Source: Porphyromonadaceae bacterium UBA2751 (lineage in GTDB: Bacteria; Bacteroidota; Bacteroidia; Bacteroidales; Muribaculaceae). Taken from it: 18,342 nt of DNA. The stretch is taken from positions 74,262 through 92,603 of the forward strand of contig DEJJ01000023.1 of assembly GCA_002353285.1 (NCBI GenBank), written 5' to 3'. How positions within the stretch are numbered: the first letter of the stretch is position 1; each line of letters opens with the position of its first letter. Both the position numbers and the translations under genes were made by a program. Below are positions 15,925 through 18,342 of the stretch, piece by piece. Under the pieces are notes generated by a model. The model was not told where the DNA came from. It did no database searches and was given only the letters and a program-made list of their open reading frames with translations.

Positions 15925-17970
15925 ATGGCAAAAGGTTCAATTGGGGTAACAACTAACAACATTTTCCCCGTTATCAAACAATTCTTGTACAGCGACCACG
16001 AGATTTTCTTGCGCGAGCTGGTTTCTAACGCAGTCGATGCAACTCAAAAACTCAAGACACTGGCAGTGGCTGGCGACTACAACGGCCCCACCGAGGGTCT
16101 CAAAGTCAGCGTCAAGCTCGACAAGGAGGCTGGAACTCTCACCGTGAGCGACCAGGGCATTGGCATGACCGAAGAGGAAGTCGACAAGTATATCAACCAG
16201 ATTGCATTCTCGGGCGCCGAGGAGTTCCTAAACAAGTATAAGGACAGCGCCAGTGCCATCATTGGCCACTTTGGACTGGGATTCTACTCAGCCTTCATGG
16301 TGTCGAAGAAAGTCGAGATCCGCACCAAGAGCTACCAGGACGGAGCCAAGGCTGTGATGTGGTCGTGCGACGGCTCGCCCGAATATGAGATGAGCGAGTG
16401 CGACAAGGCCGAGCGTGGCACCGACATCGTGCTCTACATCGACGACGATGAGAAGGAATTCCTCGAGCAGTCACGCATCACCACACTGCTCAACAAGTAC
16501 TGCAAGTTCTTGCCCGTGCCAGTAATCTTTGGCAAGGAGCAGGAATGGAAGGATGGCAAATATGTCGACACCGACAAGGACAAAGTCATCAACGACGTGG
16601 AGCCGTTGTGGACACGCAAGCCCACCGACCTCAAGGATGAGGACTACATCAAGTTCTATCACGCTATCCAGCCAGCCCAGGACGACCCATTGTTCTGGAT
16701 TCACCTCAACGTGGACTATCCCTTCACCCTCACCGGTATTCTCTATTTCCCAAAAATCAAGAACAACCTCGACATTCGCAAGGATCGCATCCAGCTCTAC
16801 TGCAACCAGGTGTTTGTCACCGATAGCGTCGAGGGCGTGGTTCCCGAGTTCATGATGCTGCTGCAAGGTGTTATCGACAGCCCCGACATCCCACTTAACG
16901 TGTCGCGCTCCTACCTGCAAGCCGACCGCAACGTCAAGAAGATTTCATCCTATATCACCAAGAAGGTGGCAAGCCGCCTCGAGGAAATCTCTAAAGCCGA
17001 TGCCAAAGCATTTGAACAGAAATGGAACGACATCAAGATCTTCATCGAGTATGGAATGCTCAGCGACGAGAAGTTCAAGGAGGCTGCATCCAAGTTTGCT
17101 CTGCTCCAGAACACCGACGGCAAGTTCTTCAAGCTCGATGAATATAAAGAGCTTATCAAGGGCAACCAGACCGACAAGGACGACAACCTCATCTATCTCT
17201 ATGCCACCGACAAGACCGCACAGTACGCCTACATCAAAGCAGCTCAAGACAAGGGTTACGACGTGCTGCTCATGGACGGCCAGCTCGACATTCCATTCGT
17301 GGGCCTGCTCGAGCAGATGAATGAGAAATCGCGCTTCGTGCGTGTCGACAGCGATGTGGTCGACAACCTCGTGCGCAAAGAGGATGCTAAAGACTCTGAA
17401 CTCACTACCGAAGAACGTGAAATAGCCACCACCCTATTCAAGTCGCAGATTCCAGCAATCGACAAGAGCGAGTTCATGGTAACCTATGCCGCCATGGCAC
17501 CCACTGCCCAACCAGTGGTCATCACTCAAAGCGAATATATGCGACGCATGAAGGACATGGCAGCATTCCAGCCTGGAATGAGCTTCTACGGCGAGTTCCC
17601 CGATGCCTACAACTTCACCCTCAACACCAGCCATCCACTCATCAAGCGAGTGGTTGACCAGGCCTCGGCGGCTCTTAACGACGAGCTGAAGCCCATCGAC
17701 GACGAACTCACAGCCACCAATGCCGTGATCAAGGCCATACGTGACCTCGACAAGGACAACAAAGGGGTGCCCGACGACAAGAAGGACGACCTCAAGAAGA
17801 ATGAGGATAAAGCCCAGGCCCTGCGCGACAAGAAGGACGAGATTATCACCAACTACGCCGCTGGTCAAGACACCGTCAAGCAGCTCATCGACATTGCCCT
17901 CCTGGGCAATGGTCTGCTCAAGGGCGAAGCGCTCAACAACTTCCTCAAGCGCTCTGTCGACCTGCTCTAA
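15925..17970 (+). CDS. htpG: Molecular chaperone HtpG (bacterial Hsp90)
   Basis: The protein has 681 residues, matching Bacteroidetes HtpG and longer than the E. coli form (624). It is an ATP-dependent cytoplasmic dimeric chaperone acting late in protein folding and stress recovery. N-terminal GHKL ATPase domain: E31 and N35 (FLRELVSNAVDATQKLKTLA), D76 in SDQGIGM, and the ATP-lid GHFGLGFYSAF (115-125). The middle domain includes FWIHLNVDYPFTLTGILYFP and the catalytic-loop type sequence NVSRSYLQADRNVKKIS. The C-terminal dimer region includes NTSHPLIKRVV, followed by a long, highly charged Lys/Asp segment (about 610-650) before the end LLKGEALNNFLKRSVDLL. It follows clpC in the same direction after a terminator; the two form a small stress-protein cluster. 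Confidence 0.97.
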   Translation: MAKGSIGVTTNNIFPVIKQFLYSDHEIFLRELVSNAVDATQKLKTLAVAGDYNGPTEGLKVSVKLDKEAGTLTVSDQGIGMTEEEVDKYINQIAFSGAEEFLNKYKDSASAIIGHFGLGFYSAFMVSKKVEIRTKSYQDGAKAVMWSCDGSPEYEMSECDKAERGTDIVLYIDDDEKEFLEQSRITTLLNKYCKFLPVPVIFGKEQEWKDGKYVDTDKDKVINDVEPLWTRKPTDLKDEDYIKFYHAIQPAQDDPLFWIHLNVDYPFTLTGILYFPKIKNNLDIRKDRIQLYCNQVFVTDSVEGVVPEFMMLLQGVIDSPDIPLNVSRSYLQADRNVKKISSYITKKVASRLEEISKADAKAFEQKWNDIKIFIEYGMLSDEKFKEAASKFALLQNTDGKFFKLDEYKELIKGNQTDKDDNLIYLYATDKTAQYAYIKAAQDKGYDVLLMDGQLDIPFVGLLEQMNEKSRFVRVDSDVVDNLVRKEDAKDSELTTEEREIATTLFKSQIPAIDKSEFMVTYAAMAPTAQPVVITQSEYMRRMKDMAAFQPGMSFYGEFPDAYNFTLNTSHPLIKRVVDQASAALNDELKPIDDELTATNAVIKAIRDLDKDNKGVPDDKKDDLKKNEDKAQALRDKKDEIITNYAAGQDTVKQLIDIALLGNGLLKGEALNNFLKRSVDLL

Positions 17971-18002
17971 CCACCTTTAACCCGAATCGAGCATTACCAC
18001 TA

Positions 18003-18059
18003 AAGGGAGGGTGCATAAAATCTTGCGATTTATTGCGCCCTCCTTCCTTTTTTTCCTTT
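18003..18059 (+). terminator. Intrinsic terminator of htpG
   Basis: AAGGGAGGGTGC (18003-18014) pairs with GCGCCCTCCTT (18035-18045) with one bulge and one G.U. An inner AT stem (ATAAAATC/GATTTAT) extends it, and a long T-rich tract to 18059 follows. It starts 32 bases after the htpG stop. Confidence 0.8.
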
Positions 18060-18065
18060 TTTATC

Positions 18066-18073
18066 TAAATTTG
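18066..18073 (+). promoter_or_regulatory. Possible -7 element before the partial lipoprotein gene
   Basis: TAAATTTG matches TAnnTTTG and lies 12 bases before the ATG at 18086. No TTG or TTTG lies at the right distance upstream (that region is the T-rich terminator tail), so the promoter is incomplete by consensus and the leader would be very short. Confidence 0.35.
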
Positions 18074-18085
18074 CAAGGAAATCCT

Positions 18086-18342
18086 ATGCTTAAAACATCA
18101 ACACCAATGCGCCACCTGCTCCACACATCTCTCGCCATCCTGCTCATCACGTTTGTGATGGGCTGCTCTCGCACCCACACCGACCACCGACTCGTCCTTG
18201 CCGACTCCCTCATGTGGACCGCCCCCGACAGCGCCCTCCACATCCTCCAGGCCATCAACCGCGATTCCCTCCAAGACGACGAGAACCTGGCCTATCACGC
18301 TCTCCTCCTCACCCAAGCACAGTTCCGCTGCAATGGCCATTG
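18086..18342 (+). CDS. Lipoprotein with TPR-like start (partial, runs off the window)
   Basis: From the ATG at 18086 the frame stays open to the window edge, giving 85 codons. The N-terminus (MLKTSTPMRHLLHTSLAILL, then ITFVMGCSRT) has a basic stretch, a hydrophobic core and a lipobox-like VMGC, so the product is probably a lipoprotein with Cys27 as the acylated residue. The following sequence (LADSLMWTAPDSALHILQAI, then AYHALLLTQAQFRCNG) is the pattern that opens many Bacteroidales TPR-containing lipoproteins and TPR signalling proteins ('ALMETHPDSALAILDSI', 'ARYALLLTQA'). Whether it carries a C-terminal kinase or DNA-binding domain cannot be seen. Its codon use is noticeably C-rich at third positions. 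An in-frame ATG at 18107 is the alternative start. Confidence 0.72.
   Translation, partial: MLKTSTPMRHLLHTSLAILLITFVMGCSRTHTDHRLVLADSLMWTAPDSALHILQAINRDSLQDDENLAYHALLLTQAQFRCNGH

Overview
The window looks like chromosomal DNA of a gut-type Bacteroidales bacterium, most likely of the Muribaculaceae/Bacteroidaceae lineage. This is inferred from several things seen in the sequence: a fused LpxC-FabZ gene, Bacteroidetes-type promoters (TTTG/TTG about 20 bases before TAnnTTTG), no Shine-Dalgarno pattern, secreted FISUMP and dockerin-like proteins, and a 681-residue HtpG of Bacteroidetes type. No tRNA, rRNA, CRISPR array or intact transposase is visible.

Layout. Bases 1-540 are a scrambled edge. 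A palindromic GC-rich repeat (1-93) is followed by two short fragments that look like parts of Bacteroidales secreted/surface proteins, pointing in opposite directions and meeting near base 264. A strong hairpin (580-621) separates them from a leftward gene for a secreted dockerin-FISUMP protein (640-1383). Bases 1384-2021 hold no gene but contain a good leftward promoter, a roughly 160-base inverted-repeat element and a terminator. Next, all leftward, come a small secreted protein of unknown function (2022-2654) and a compact operon of DUF1893 protein, ECF-type S component and Fe-S aldo/keto reductase (4784 down to 2727).

A divergent promoter region (4785-5016) then drives the rightward lipid A operon lpxD, lpxC-fabZ, lpxA (5017-8280). 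It covers early lipid A steps plus the FabZ dehydratase that competes for the same hydroxyacyl-ACP pool. A bidirectional terminator separates it from a leftward gyrA operon followed by two paralogous exported TPR proteins (13383 down to 8362).

Divergent from gyrA lie the proteostasis genes clpC (13605-15761) and htpG (15925-17970), each ended by an intrinsic terminator. The right edge holds the first 85 codons of a lipoprotein with TPR-like sequence.

Most notable: clpC lacks the usual N-terminal substrate/adaptor domain. A perfect sigma-54 -24/-12 element lies 36 bases before its start codon. A second, one-mismatch sigma-54-like element precedes htpG inside the clpC terminator. Together these suggest that the two heat-shock machines could share RpoN control. 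Everything here comes from reading the sequence alone; no database search was run.
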